From Lolium rigidum (Eukaryota; Streptophyta; Magnoliopsida; Poales; Poaceae), in the NCBI RefSeq assembly GCF_022539505.1, contig NC_061509.1:208468254-208532253 (forward strand): a DNA stretch of 64,000 bases. The letters are read 5' to 3'. Shown here in pieces: positions 46,943 through 57,988 of this stretch (the stretch's first letter is position 1; every line of letters begins with the position of its first letter). A program made the translations under genes and the position numbers. The notes under the pieces were generated by a model that saw only the letters and a program-made list of their open reading frames with translations, made no database searches and was not told the origin of the DNA.

Positions 46943-48214
46943 AAACCGCTTCGCTCTCCTCGGGTTGCCCCCTCCAGGCGACCGAGGGGCCGAAACCCTA
47001 GCTGTGCCGCCACCGCCGTCCCTTCCTCCTCCTCCTCCCCTCCTCGTCGCTCCCAGAGACGTTGTTGGGCTAAGCCCGCGACGCCGGTGAAGGGGGCGGC
47101 GGGGATCTGAGCCCTTGGCCCCCCGCGCGGTGTCTAGGTGGAGGATCTCCGCGCCGAGACCGCCGTGACCGCGGCGTCTGCTCGACGGGCTCCCGTTCCT
47201 CCGACGGCTGGCCCTGGCTGGGACTGAGGAGAAGGGCGATCTGATGGGCGGCTTCCACGGTGGGGGCTCCGGTTCCGAGGCGGCGGCCTCGTCTGGTGAG
47301 GCGACATCGGCTCGGCGGCGAGCGGTGCTCGCAGGTGCGGGATGGCCTCGTGGCCGCACGGGTGGCGCGATGCCGATGGGGGCTGGTCTCGGCCAGGTGG
47401 TCCGCGTGGCCGCCGTGCCCAGATCCGAAGCGCCAGTCCCTCCCTCTCCTGCCTCGTCCCACTCCTCCAGATCCACGGCTGGTGCGTCCATCGCTCGATC
47501 CGGCGGGGTGCTGGCGAGGGGATCGATGACCGGGAGAAATCCCTGACCAGCTTGCCGGTCTCGATGGCGGCGACGCCCTTCGCGCCGTTTCCCCTACCTT
47601 CCCAGGTGAAAGCCTAGATCTTTGACTGGGCCGCGGCGGCGCCGGTGGTGTCGCTGTCCTTGCTGAAGGCGCGGCCTTTGGTGAGAATGGGGGGTCTGTG
47701 GCCGCTGGCGGTCCGTGGAGGTGTGCTTGTGTCCGGTGGGCGGTGCTGCAGCGGTTGGCAGCGCCCACTTCTTCTCCGGCTTCCCGTGCAGTTTCTTCTC
47801 GGAGGCGAGCGACGGGACTACGGAGTGGCTCTCTCCAGGATGTGTGCTTGCAGTGCCTGGCTGTGCACGGTGGTCCGCCGGGGGTCTCGGCTGCACTTCC
47901 CATTCAGGCTCAGGAAGAGCGCTGCCATCGGCCGACGGTACGGCGTCCTTCGAACCAGGACGAGGAGGCAGGGAGCCTTCTTCGGCTGTGAGTGCAGTTT
48001 CCGCTGCCCAGGTGCAATCCATGGCGTCAGGTCTACTGGATCCTCCGCTGCTGCTCGTGGATGAGGGCCTCGGCTACCTCAAGCTATGCTTAGTGTTTCT
48101 TTCTTGTTGTGCTTGTATGGTCGATGGTTTGTAAGCTGTTCTTCAGCACCTTTGTACTAGCCGTAAAAGGCTTTATTAATTTAAAGTTGGGCACTCGTGC
48201 CTTCTGTTTAAAAA
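46943..48214 (+). mobile_element. Short non-LTR retroposon with 14-bp TSD
   Basis: AAATTACCCACCAA flanks it exactly (46929-46942 and 48215-48228). The 3' end ctttattaatttaaagttgggc...gtttaaaaaaa is the A-rich tail type of grass LINE-like elements. The body is 70% or more GC at the start, with overlapping frames on both strands and no ORF1, endonuclease or RT motifs. Thus it is a non-autonomous, internally deleted LINE or LINE-mobilised cDNA. Nested in Helitron B. Confidence 0.8.
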
Positions 48215-48570
48215 AAATTACCCACCAATGCCATCCTAATGCCCACCACGGATCTGGATCTGATCCACTTGCACTCATCTTCTCTAATGTGGCGATGCCC
48301 CAGCATGGCGGCCGCAACCCTTTCTATTCTACCATGTGCCCCACCGCTCTTCCTTGTGACGTCTCCATCGTCGGTCACTGCCTCGCTAGAAGGTCGACGT
48401 CGCTGTCCCCCGCGAAGCCCGCTGGCCCAGTGGACCCTCTAGAGTGGCGTACTCCCCTTTCTCTTCTACCAGATCCTGATATAAAGGTTTCTTCAAATTC
48501 CTCCCATACAAACCTTCTCTTTTATGTGCGCCATATATATGTTCCTGATACAGTTTTCTTGTTTTCTAGG

Positions 48571-48619
48571 TTACTAGTGGCGAGACCACTGGAAGTTACA
48601 TACTCTCTGGTAGAAAACC
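48571..48619 (+). pseudogene. Possible captured exon
   Basis: ttttcttgttttctag precedes gttactagtggcgagaccac... and gtatgc follows, so a 49-bp exon with canonical AG/GT borders can be read (TSGETTGSYILSGRKP). I do not recognise the parent gene. Confidence 0.3.
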
Positions 48620-48644
48620 TGGTATGCTTTCTATCAGACTTCCT

Positions 48645-49550
48645 TTGATCTTTTCAATCCTATGGTCTTTGCCTTACACAATTGTTATCCCACCTGTGTA
48701 GGTCCACATAAGATCGAGTGCATTGGCGTGAGATTTGTTCCTAGCAATTTGGACGTGATGTTCTCAGTGAAGTAATAGAGGTAGAGTAGCTTAATTCAGT
48801 CTTAACATTTCTTGTACATGATGCCGGGTGTAGGAGATCACCACATAATGCCTTGTCTGAGATGCCAGGGTGTAATGGATGTGAATCAAAATGTTACATA
48901 TTTGTAAACTAAGTGTATTTTTGGTGTAATAATAGCTTGGACCAATTAAGTATTTAGTTTGAATATTTGTATGCATGCGGGTTTGCAACCGATATTTTTA
49001 CAACATTATGATGTCTCCTATCTTATTATGCAAACGGTTAGCTACAGATTTTTGTGTGTAAGCAATTGCTGAATGGGTTTATTCAGTTTCATGGTTACTA
49101 TCCTCCCAGTTGTAGTATAGCAGTATTGCAGAAACTAATAGCAATGTTATGATCTCATTAAGGCACCATACATTGTATCTTCTGCTACAAATAAAAGATT
49201 CAAAAGTATAGTTTAAACCAGCAAACATTGTGGCAAATGGGAAAACAAAATCTTGTGATGTGCAAGGGAGTTTGAAACTATGCTCAATCCACAAAACTAG
49301 ATCAACATGATCGGCTATCTCCGTTTTCCAGTTGGTCATGGATAGGAGTTGATATATTGGCATTTGCAGAGTTTGGCAAAGAAGTAACTATTTTGTATTC
49401 TCTTTTATGATAGAGAAATGTTTCCTTATGTAGAGAAAATGAGGACAATAATAATATAACATGTAGCATTGCATGATCTTATGGATGTTGCAAATATGTT
49501 TTCTGTTAGCATATCTTGCAAACTATAGGAACACTCATGTGCATTCTCTT
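48645..49550. other. Helitron B 3' AT-rich part
   Basis: No supported gene. A 94-codon minus-strand frame (49079-49363) lacks homology that I can name. Confidence 0.5.
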
Positions 49551-49565
49551 TACAAGAAATTTAAG

Positions 49566-49596
49566 AAACCGTAGCAACGCACGGGTATTCAACTAG
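49566..49596 (+). other. Helitron B 3' terminal hairpin and CTAG
   Basis: aaccgtagcaacgcacgggt forms a short stem (CCGT.GC with GC.CGG) about 10 nt before CTAG at 49593-49596. Confidence 0.8.
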
Positions 49597-49868
49597 TGTT
49601 TCTAATAGTTGTCTTTTTGAAGGTTTTTCTTCCTTATTCATCCATGGGACACTTTAACTTGTTCTCCACCGTTAAGCATGATTGTTCTATCTCTGTTATT
49701 GATCATTTTTCTATGCCTTCATCGCCACAGAGTAAAATGGTTCGATTACACCACATGCAATTGATCTTACAAAGAATTGCAATATACCTAAGCGATGCAC
49801 TTGCGTTGGCACAATTTGGTTGGGATTCTGATATATTTTTCTAGCCACTTAGGTCACCAGATGGTATT
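49597..49868. other. Unassigned spacer
   Basis: Host sequence between the Helitron and the next LTR. An 82-codon plus-strand frame (49596-49844) has no recognisable motif. Confidence 0.4.
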
Positions 49869-50668
49869 TGATGACCCACAAGTATAGGGGATCGCAACTG
49901 TCTTCGAGGGAAGTAAAACCCAATTTATTGATTCGACACAAGGGGAGACAAAGAATACTTGAAAGCCTTAACATTGGAGTTGTCAATTCAGCTGCACCTG
50001 GAAACAGACTTATTGCTCGCAAGAGTTTATCAGTAGTAACAGTTTTATAGCAGTAGCAGTAGTAAAATAACAGCAGCAGAGTAACGGAAACAGCAGTAGT
50101 GATTTTAGTAAACAGCAGGATTAAAATACTGTAGGCACGGGGACGGATGACGGGCGTTGCATGGATGAGAGAAACTCATATAACAATCATAGCAGGGCAT
50201 TTGCAAGATAATAATAAAACGGTATCCAAGTACTAATCAATCAATAGGCATGTGTTTCAATTATAGTCGTACGTGCTCGCAATGAGAAACTTGCACAACA
50301 TCTTTTGTCCTACCAGCCGGTGGCAGCCGGGCCTCAAGGGAAACTATCTGGATATTAAGGTACTCCTTTTAATAGAGTACCGGAGCAAAGCATTAACACT
50401 CCGTGAACACATGTGATCCTCACGTCACTACCATCCCCTCCGGTTGTCCCGATTCTTGTCACTTCGGGGCCATTGGTTCCGGACAGCGACATGTGTATAC
50501 AACTTGCGGGTAAGATCATAAACAACGAATATCTTCATGAATCAATAACATGTTCAGATCTGAGATCATGGCACTCGGGCCCTAGTGACAAGCATTAAGC
50601 ATAACAAGTTGCAACAATATCATAAAAGTACCAATTACGGACACTAGGCACTATGCCCTAACAATCTT
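49869..50668 (-). repeat. Partial LTR of the E3 family, minus strand, cut by gap 2
   Basis: Begins tgatgacccacaagtatagg, the reverse complement of the E3 LTR end. It follows E3 (gtcgggatc-, ggcccgagtg-, aaaggagtaccttaatatcc) until the contig ends. Flank on the outer side is gtatt. Confidence 0.85.
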
Positions 50669-50768
50669 NNNNNNNNNNNNNNNNNNNNNNNNNNNNNNNN
50701 NNNNNNNNNNNNNNNNNNNNNNNNNNNNNNNNNNNNNNNNNNNNNNNNNNNNNNNNNNNNNNNNNNNN
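50669..50768. other. Assembly gap 2 (100 N)
   Basis: Exactly 100 N. Left: LTR of one family; right: interior of another (E4). At least the E4 3' end and an LTR remainder are missing, so several kb are probably lost. Confidence 0.98.
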
Positions 50769-51180
50769 CGAAATAAAATGCAGAATCTGTCAAAACAGAA
50801 CAGTCCGTAAAGATGGATTTTATTAGGCCACCAGACTTGCTCAAATGAAAATGCTCAAATTGAATGAAAGTTGCGTACATATCTGAGGATCATGCACGTA
50901 AATTGGCTTAATTTTATGAGCTACCTACAGGGAGGTAGACCCAGATTCGTGACAGCAAAGAAATCTGGAACTGCGCAGTAATCCAAATCTAGTACTTACT
51001 TTACTATCAAAGACTTTACTTGGCACAACAAAACATAAAACTAAGATAAGGAGAGATTGCTACAGTAGTAAACAACTTCCAAGACACAAATATAAAACAA
51101 AAATACTGGAGTAAAAACATGGGTTGTCTCCCATAAGCGCTTTTCTTTAACGCCTTTCAGCTAGGCGCAGAAAGTGTAAC
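50769..51180 (-). other. E4 downstream non-coding region
   Basis: Matches E2 27055-27465, including gatagtaaagtaagtactagatttggatt and gtacgcaactttcattcaatttg. Confidence 0.8.
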
Positions 51181-51731
51181 TCAAGTGACATCGAGAGACG
51201 AAGCATCAACATCATAATTTGTTCTAATAATAGAATCATAAGGTAACTTCATTCTCTTTCTAGGGAAGTGTTCCATACCTTTCTTGAGAGGAAATTGATA
51301 TTTAATATTACCTTCCTTCATATCAATAGTAGCACCAACGGTTCGAAGAAAAGGTCTTCCCAATATGATGGGGCAAGATGCATTGCATTCAATATCCAAG
51401 ACAACAAAATCAACGGGACAAGGTTATTGTTAACCATAATATGAACATTATCAACTTTCCCCAAAGGTTTCTTTTTAGCATTATCAGCGAGATTAACATC
51501 CGGATAACAATTTTTCAATGGTGGCAAGTCAAGCATATCATAGACTTTTTTAGGCATAACGTAAATACTTGCACCAAGATCACATAAAGCATTACAATCA
51601 AAATCTTTGACTCTCATTTTAATGATGGGCTCCCAACCATCCTCTAGCTTTCTAGGAATAGAAGTTTCAAGTTTTAGTTTCTCTTCTCTAGCTTTTATGA
51701 GAGCATTTGTAATATGTTTTGTGAAAGCCAA
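51181..51731 (-). pseudogene. E4 aspartic protease, one apparent frameshift
   Basis: Retropepsin-like domain: the active-site region reads NALCDLGASIYVMPKKVYD (D-L-G-A-S, the Athila/Tat form of D[ST]GA). Further on, DIECNASCPIILGRPFLRT gives the conserved ILGRPFL flap/C-terminal motif. The frame of 51731-51318 is left near 51416-51424, where CCCTG appears as CCCG (plus strand caacggga); it resumes in the 51399-51181 frame, ending at the stop by 51181. The protease would cleave gag. It is preceded by the gag linker. Nothing of RT follows. Confidence 0.8.
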
Positions 51732-51733
51732 GT

Positions 51734-52906
51734 TTACAGCGCTAGCATTAGGACTTTAGCAAGTTTTTGCAAGAACTTTATAACTTCAGAGATATGGCAA
51801 TCATCAAAATCTAAATCATTACAATCTAAAGCAATGGGATTATCATCCCCAAGGTTGGAAAAAATTTCAGCAGTTTTATCACAAGCAGTTTCAGTAGCTT
51901 TAGCAGTTTCAGGTAATTTTGCGCGCTTTGCACTAGGAGTAGAAGCATTGCCAACACCAATTATTTTACCATTGATAGTAGGAGGTGCAGCAACATGTGA
52001 ATTATTAACATTGCTAGTGGTGGTAATAGTCCAAACTTTAGCTACATTTTCCTTTTTAGCTAGTTTTTCATTTTCTTCTCTATCCCACCTAGCATGCAGT
52101 TCAGCCATTAATCTTATATTCTCATTAATTCTAACTTGGATGGCATTTTCTGTAGTAACAATTTTATTTTCAATATCCCTATTAGGCATAACTTTCGATT
52201 TCAAAAGATCAACATCAGAGGCAAGACTATCAACTCTAGAAACAAGAATATCAATTTTATTGAGCTTTTCCTCAACAGATTTGTTAAAGGAAGTTTGTGT
52301 ACTAATAAATTCTTTAAGCATGGCCTCAAGTCCAGGGGGTGTATTCCTATTATTGTTGTAAGAATTCCCATAAGAATTAGCATAACCGTTACCATTATTA
52401 TAAGGATATGGTCTATAGTTATTACTAGAATTGTTCCGATAAGCATTGTTGTTGAAATTATTATTTTTAATGAAGTTTACATCAACATGTTCTTCTTGGG
52501 CAACCAATGAAGCTAATGGAACATTATTAGGATCAACATTAGTCCTATCATTTGCAAGCATAGACATAATAGCATCAACCTTATCATTCAAGGAAGAGGA
52601 TTCTTCAACGTAATTTACCTTCTTACCTTGTGGAGCTCTTTCCGTGTGCCATTCAGAGTAATTAACCATCATATTATCAAGAAGCTTTGTTGCTTCACCA
52701 AGAGTGATGGACATAAAGGTACCTCCAGCAGCTGAATCCAATAAATTCCGCGAAGAAAAATTTAGTCCCGCATAGAAGGTTTGGATGATCATCCAAGTAG
52801 TCGACCCATGGGTTGGGCAATTTTTAACCAGAGATTTCATTCTTTCCCAAGCTTGAGCAACATGTTCATTATCTAATTGTTTAAAGTTCATTATGCTACT
52901 CCTCAA
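51734..52906 (-). pseudogene. E4 gag, C-terminal two-thirds
   Basis: Starts in the capsid domain (VAQAWERMKSLVKNCPTHG, FYAGLNFSSRNLLDSAAGGTF), then an Asn/Tyr-rich low-complexity part (about residues 150-190, typical for Athila gag), then a predicted coiled coil (FNKSVEEKLNKIDILVSRVDSL...). No zinc knuckle is visible. The ORF ends by a frame change at about 51745-51760; protease similarity continues in the next frame with LAFTKHITNAL. Confidence 0.8.
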
Positions 52907-53292
52907 AGATATAATTTTAGCAGGGGATAATATCTACCAATAAAAGCATCCTTGCATTTAGTCCAGGAATCAATACTATTCTTAGGCAGAGATAGCAACC
53001 AATCTTTAGCTCTTCCTCTTAATGAGAAAGGGAACAATTTTAATTTTATAATGTCACCATCTACATCTTTATATTTTTGCATTTCACATAGTTCAACAAA
53101 ATTATTGAGATGGGCAGCAAGCATCATCGAACTAACACCGTAAAATTGCTCTCTCATAACAAGATTAAGTAAAGCAGGTTTAATTTCAAAGAATTCCGCT
53201 GTAGTAGCAGGTGGAGCAATAGGTGTGCATAAGAAATCATTATTATTTGTGCTAGTGAAGTCACACAACTTAGTATTTTCAGGGTTGGCCAT
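52903..53292 (-). pseudogene. E4 gag, N-terminal third
   Basis: Start MANPENTKLCDFTSTNNND at 53292, 250 bp after the primer site. It contains the first half of the Retrotrans_gag domain (FEIKPALLNLV, FGVSSMMLAAHLNNFVELC, IKLKLFPFSLRGRAKDWLLS, FIGRYYP). The frame breaks at cccctgc (about 52924), where one C of CCCCCTG is missing, and continues at 52906. Confidence 0.85.
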
Positions 53293-53519
53293 TTTAGCAA
53301 TAGTAAATAAAACAAACTAGATAAAGTAAATGCAAGTAAACTAATTTTTTTGTGTTTTTGATATAGCAAACAAGACAATGAATAAAGTAAAACTAGCAAC
53401 TAATTTTTTTGTGTTTTGATATAATGCAGCAAACAAAGTAGTAAATAAAATAAAGCAAGACAAAAACAAAGTAAAGAGATTGAGAAGTGGAGACTCCCCT
53501 TGCAAGGTGTCTTGATCTC

Positions 53520-53544
53520 CCAGCAACGGCGCCGTAAATTTGCT
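53520..53544 (-). other. E4 primer-binding site
   Basis: Minus strand acggcgccgttgctgggaga right after the LTR end CGCATCA. Confidence 0.55.
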
Positions 53545-55129
53545 TGATGCGTGTAGTTGACACGTCCGTTGGGAACCCCAAGAGGAAGGTGTGATGCGCA
53601 CAGCGGCAAGTTTCCTCGTAAGAAACCAAGGTTTAATCGAACCAGTAGGAGTCAAGAAGCACGTTGAAGGTTGATGGCGGCGGGATGTAGTGCGGCGCAA
53701 CACCGCAGATTCCGGCGCCAACGTGGAACCCGCACAACACAACCAAAGTACTTTGCCCCAACGAAACAGTTGAGGTTGTCAATCTCACCGGCTTGGTGTA
53801 ACAAAGGATTAACCGTATTGTGTGGAAGATGATTGTTTGCAGAGAAAACAAGAAAACAAGTATTGCAGCAGATTTGTATTTCAAGATTAAAAGAATGGAC
53901 CGGGTCCACAGCTCACTAGAGGTGTCTCTCCCATAAGATAAAAGCATGTTGGGTGAACAAATTACAGTCGGGCAATTGACAAATAGAGAGGGCATAACAA
54001 TGCACATACATGGCATGATAAGTATAGTGAGATTTAATTGGGCATTACGACAAAGTACATAGACCGCCATCCAACCGCATCTATGCCTAAAAAGTCCACC
54101 TTCAAGTTATCGTCCGAACCCTCCAGTATTAAGTTGCAAAGCAATGGACAATTGCATTAAGTATGATGCGTAATGTAATCAACAACTACATCCTCGGACA
54201 TAGCGCCAATGTTTTATCCCTAGTGGCAACAAAGACAACACAACCTTAGAACTTTCTCATCACTGTCCCGGTGTCAATGCGTGCATGAACCCACTATCGA
54301 GCATAAATACTCCCTCTTGGAGTTAAAAGCAAAAACTTGGCCGAGCCTCTACTAGTAACGGAGAGCATGCAAGATCATAAACAACACATATGTAATAACT
54401 TGATAATTAACATAACATGGTATTCTCTATCCATCGGATCCCGACAAACACAACATAGAGTATTACGTATAGATGATCTTGATCATGTTAGGCAGCTCAC
54501 AAGATCCAACAATGAAGCACAATGAGGAGAAGACAACCATCTAGCTACTGCTATGGACCCATAGTCCAGGGGTGAACTACTCACTCATCACTCCGGAGGC
54601 GACCATGGCGGTGTAGAGTCCTCCGGGAGATGAATCCCCTCTCCGGCAGGGTGCCGGAGGAGATCTCCGTAATCCCCCGAGATGGGATCGGCGGCGGCGG
54701 CGTCTCGCAAGGTTTTCCGTATCGTGGTTTTTCGCCTCGTGGGTTTCGCGACGGAGGCTTTAAGTAGGCGGAAGGGCGAGTCGGGGCCCGACGAGGGGCC
54801 CACACCACAGGCGGCGCGGCCCCCTTGGCCGCGCCGCCATGTGGTGTCGCTACCTCGTGGCCCCACTTCGTATGCTCTTCGGTCTTCCGGAAGGTTCGTG
54901 GCAAAATAGGCCCCCGGGTCTTCGTTTCGTCCAATTCCGAGAATATTTCGTTACTAGGATTTCGAAACCAAAAACAGCAGAGAAAACAGAACAGGCACTT
55001 CGGCATCTTGTTAATAGGTTAGTTCCAGAAAATGCACGAATATGACATAAAGTGTGCATAAAACATGTAGGTATCATCAATAATATGGCATAGAACATAA
55101 GAAATTATCGATACGTCGGAGACGTATCA
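53545..55129 (-). repeat. E4 5' LTR
   Basis: Reverse complement starts TGATACGTCTCCGACGTATCG at 55129 and matches the E2 LTRs. TATA-like tacttaaag at 54758-54766. ORFs inside mirror those of the E2 LTRs. Confidence 0.9.
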
Positions 55130-56362
55130 GGGACTAAGGATATGGATTATTGTAAGTAGTAATTGCGATCTGAAATAAAAATGGCAGCAAGCAAACATGT
55201 AGCAGAACTTGTTGGAAACGGGGTTTCAATGCTTGGAAACAAGGCCTACGGATCATACTTTCACTAGTGGACACTCTCAACAATGATCACATAAATAAAT
55301 AACTTCTCTTCACTTGTGCTACTTTCAAACACTCTCTTGTTGGATAACAAACACCATTCATTGTGTAGAGCTATAAAAGCACACCTCAAGCCGGAGTAAA
55401 CAAGCTCCACAACGTTCGAAGTTCATATTAAAGTAACCTCTAGAGTGCATAATAGACCGTTGCAATTTAGACCGAGTACTAACATAGCATACACACTGTC
55501 ACCAATAGCTATGAAAGGGGGAATAAATCACATCAATACTATCATAGTAATAGTTAACTTCATAATCTACAAGCGATTACAATCATAACCTACGCCAAGT
55601 ACTACATGATGCACACACTGTCACCTTTACATCATGGAGGAGGAATAGACTACTTTAATAACATCACTAGAGTAGCACTTAGATTAATAGTGATACAAAG
55701 ATCATGATCACATAAAGATCACATGGGAGAGAGAGATGAACCACATAGCTACCGGTAGAGCCCTCAGCCTCGGGGGAGAACTACTCCCTCCTCATCATGG
55801 GAGACAGCAGCGGCGATGAAGATGGCGGTGGTGTCGATGGAGATGACTTCCGGGGGCACTTCCCCGTCCCGGCGGCGTACCGGAACAGAGATTCTGTCCC
55901 CCGAAACGGAGTTTCGCGATGACGGCGGCGCCCCTGGAGTCTTTCTGGAGTATGATTGATTGATGTAGGGTTTTTACGTCGCGAGGGATTTAATAGGCGA
56001 AGAGGCGGCGCAAGGGGGTGCCTGGGGGCCCACACCACACCTGGGCGCGCCCCCTCCTAGGCCGCGCCGCCTTGTGGTCTGGAGGCCCTGGTCCTCCTCT
56101 CTGTCTCTCCTTCGGTGTTCCGGTCCGTCTCGGTAAAATAGGAGGTTTGGCTTTTGTTTCGTCGAATTCCGAGAATGTTGCCCGAACAGCTTTTCTCGGA
56201 ACCAAAAATGCAGTAAAACAGGAACTGGCACCTTGGCATCTCGTTAATAGGTTAGTTCCGGAAAATGCATCAAAACGATATAAAGTATGAATAAAACATG
56301 TAGGTATTGTCATAAAACTAGCATGGAACATAAGAAATTATAGATACGTTGGAGACGTATCA
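55130..56362 (-). repeat. Partial LTR, mixed E3/E1 type, minus strand, split by E4
   Basis: Starts at 56362 (TGATACGTCTCCAACGTATC on the minus strand). The first half is E3-like (cgggcaac, cctattaaatcc); the second is E1-like (tccactagtgaaagtatgatcc, ggccttgtttcca), so it is a recombinant LTR family. It ends where E4 inserted; the remainder must lie beyond gap 2. Confidence 0.8.
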
Positions 56363-56980
56363 GTTACCTCAGATCTTGGCACAATGGCTTCCAATCTTCT
56401 CCTGAGTCACCATGGTGGTGAAGCAGGAGTTGTTTTTGGATTGGATTTGTGGCTCATATGCTTCATCCGGGAAGGTTCGTAGATGCAATTCCTTGGTGTT
56501 TTTCCTCAGCGGCCTTCGGACGACATCTTGACGGCCTTTGGACGACATCTTGACATCATGTAGCTGACCCTTTTGGCAAAAGGCAGCCTTCGGTTTTCCA
56601 GCACTAGTTGGTGCTCGGTGTTGATCCAATATTTCCTCGCGGCAAGCAAGCCAAAAGGAAGGCCGGTCAAGCTTTTGTGCGGCATCATGCAGTGGTGTCG
56701 TCCCAAGTGGCGGTTTCTGCTAGCTGCACACTTAAGCTCCTTATCGGTGACTCCAGGCAGAGGTGGTGGACTCGATCGTGTTTCCTATGTCTAATCTATG
56801 GTCATTTCTATAATTTGCAAGGATGATGTTATAATTTTACTTTCTTGTAGGGTCCTCGTGTAAAATATTTGTCACCGGTGGGTATTATAATTTTTTAATG
56901 AAGCTATCGAGCCCCTTCAGAGCATTTCCATGTCCAAAAATGAAGAAACAAACCTAGCTAGTCCCTTGACCAATGACTAG
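56363..56980. other. Unassigned sequence
   Basis: Contains a short direct repeat (ggccttcggacgacatcttgac / ggcctttggacgacatcttgac, about 56510-56555) and ends in ttttttaatgaagctatcgagcc, which recalls a LINE or cDNA 3' end. No protein recognised. Confidence 0.35.
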
Positions 56981-56982
56981 TA

Positions 56983-57988
56983 GTCCCTCCTTACCAGCGC
57001 TTAAGGCGTATAAATTCCATCGCAGTTTTTTAGGAAGGGATCGGTTGAGCGGAAAACCAGTATTCTTTCCTTCCTTGCCCCTGCATGCATGCAGTAAACG
57101 GGATCGGCCTGCTCGTCTCTCCCGCACGTTGTCTCCTCCCTTCGCCCTTCTCTCCTAGGTCCCAGCTCACGCGTCATCAATGGAGGTGGTGATCCTTGCC
57201 AAAATTATGCGCCCAATCGGAGGGGGAAATGATAATCATCCATTGTGGAATAAGGTTTTGCCACGAATCACTCCCAAATCTCACGGTGGAGATCAAACGA
57301 GAGAGTTAGATGGAGGCAAAGATTGTTTCAATCCTGAAAATTCAAGTGCCTATAAGCGGTTCGCTTCATGGAAGGCCAATTCGTCATCCTATCCATCTGG
57401 TTCCTCCTCTTGTTGTCCAGTTCGTCTAGGGTACTGCTCTCTGAATTCGTTGTCCTGCAAGATGTACTCTTCCACGTCTAGGGTTGGGAAGCCCTGAACC
57501 CTAGGTAGGGTTCCGCCATGGCCGATCATGGCTAGGTCGCTGCCCATGACACCGTTGGAGCCACATCCTTCCTCCATCGCGCGGACCGCAGGGGAGACCT
57601 GCGACGCCGCCGCGAGCGCCACCAACACTGCCCCCAGCGCCATGAACGTCGTGGCCTTTCGGAATCGAACTGCCACGGCTGCCATCAGCATGGGAAGATA
57701 TTCGAGCAGAAAAGAACGACGGAAAGGGGAAGAGGAACTTGGCGAGTGAAGGGGAAGAGGAAGATCTCAACCGCGGGCACCATGATCTATATGGGGACTG
57801 GGAGGCGGCAGCAGTAATTCCAACGCTGGAGTTGAAGAGAGCGCGAGCAAGTTGAGGAGGAAGACGTGCGCATGCGCTAGGATCGTGGGGGTAAATTAGG
57901 AAACCGATCGGGAGGGAGGACGTCGTGCCTTAAGCCTTGACCAAAAAACAGATCTTTTTTTACGCCTTATGCACTGGTAAGGAGGGAG
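56983..57988. mobile_element. Mariner-like TIR element (1,006 bp), TSD TA, carrying a gene-like insert
   Basis: Left TIR tccctccttaccagcgctta-aggcgta and right TIR (reverse complement) ctccctccttaccagtgcat-aaggcgta, flanked by TA (56981-56982, 57989-57990). No transposase. The interior encodes a small secreted-type protein on the minus strand with its own TATA-like box. Confidence 0.7.
57389..57691 (-). CDS. Small secreted-protein-like ORF inside the TIR element
   Basis: 100 codons on the minus strand. Residues 1-38 look like a signal peptide: basic RFRK, hydrophobic TTFMALGAVLVALAAASQ, small residues before a likely cleavage near VRA. The mature part is about 62 residues, acidic and hydrophilic, with one Cys (EEGCGSN) and an ending rich in Glu/Gln (QQEEEPDG). 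A TATA-like catatagat lies at about 57785-57793, some 95 bp upstream of the ATG. I do not recognise the family. An overlapping plus-strand frame (57180-57497) has no such features. Captured host gene or independent gene framed by the element are both possible. Confidence 0.45.
   Translation of the reverse strand: MLMAAVAVRFRKATTFMALGAVLVALAAASQVSPAVRAMEEGCGSNGVMGSDLAMIGHGGTLPRVQGFPTLDVEEYILQDNEFREQYPRRTGQQEEEPDG

Larger units (their letters stand above)
45127..49596 (+). mobile_element. Helitron, copy B, non-autonomous with captured gene fragments
   Basis: 5' terminus TCTTTACTATTAAATTGG preceded by A (45126). 3' terminus: hairpin ccgtagcaacgcacgg (about 49569-49584) followed by tattcaaCTAG and then T, the A|T insertion rule and CTRR end of Helitrons. 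The interior holds three exon-like pieces of an MCCA gene, a GC-rich 5'-exon-like region, and an inserted non-LTR retroposon. No Rep/helicase gene, so movement would need an autonomous partner. Confidence 0.8.
50769..55129 (-). mobile_element. E4, Athila-like element with gag and protease, minus strand (3' part missing in gap 2)
   Basis: 5' LTR 53545-55129, primer site just left, gag 53292-51734, protease 51731-51181, then the non-coding region shared with E1-E3. There is no reverse transcriptase or integrase after the protease: the non-coding segment starts immediately after the stop at 51181. So pol is truncated at the protease. E4 inserted into the LTR at 55135-56362. The candidate TSD gggac (55130-55134) cannot be confirmed across the gap. 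Confidence 0.85.

Noticed and set aside
46886..47903. ORFs of 201 and 277 codons on the minus strand in the retroposon
   Set aside because: Several overlapping open frames on both strands in very GC-rich DNA, no motifs, and wrong orientation relative to the A-rich tail.
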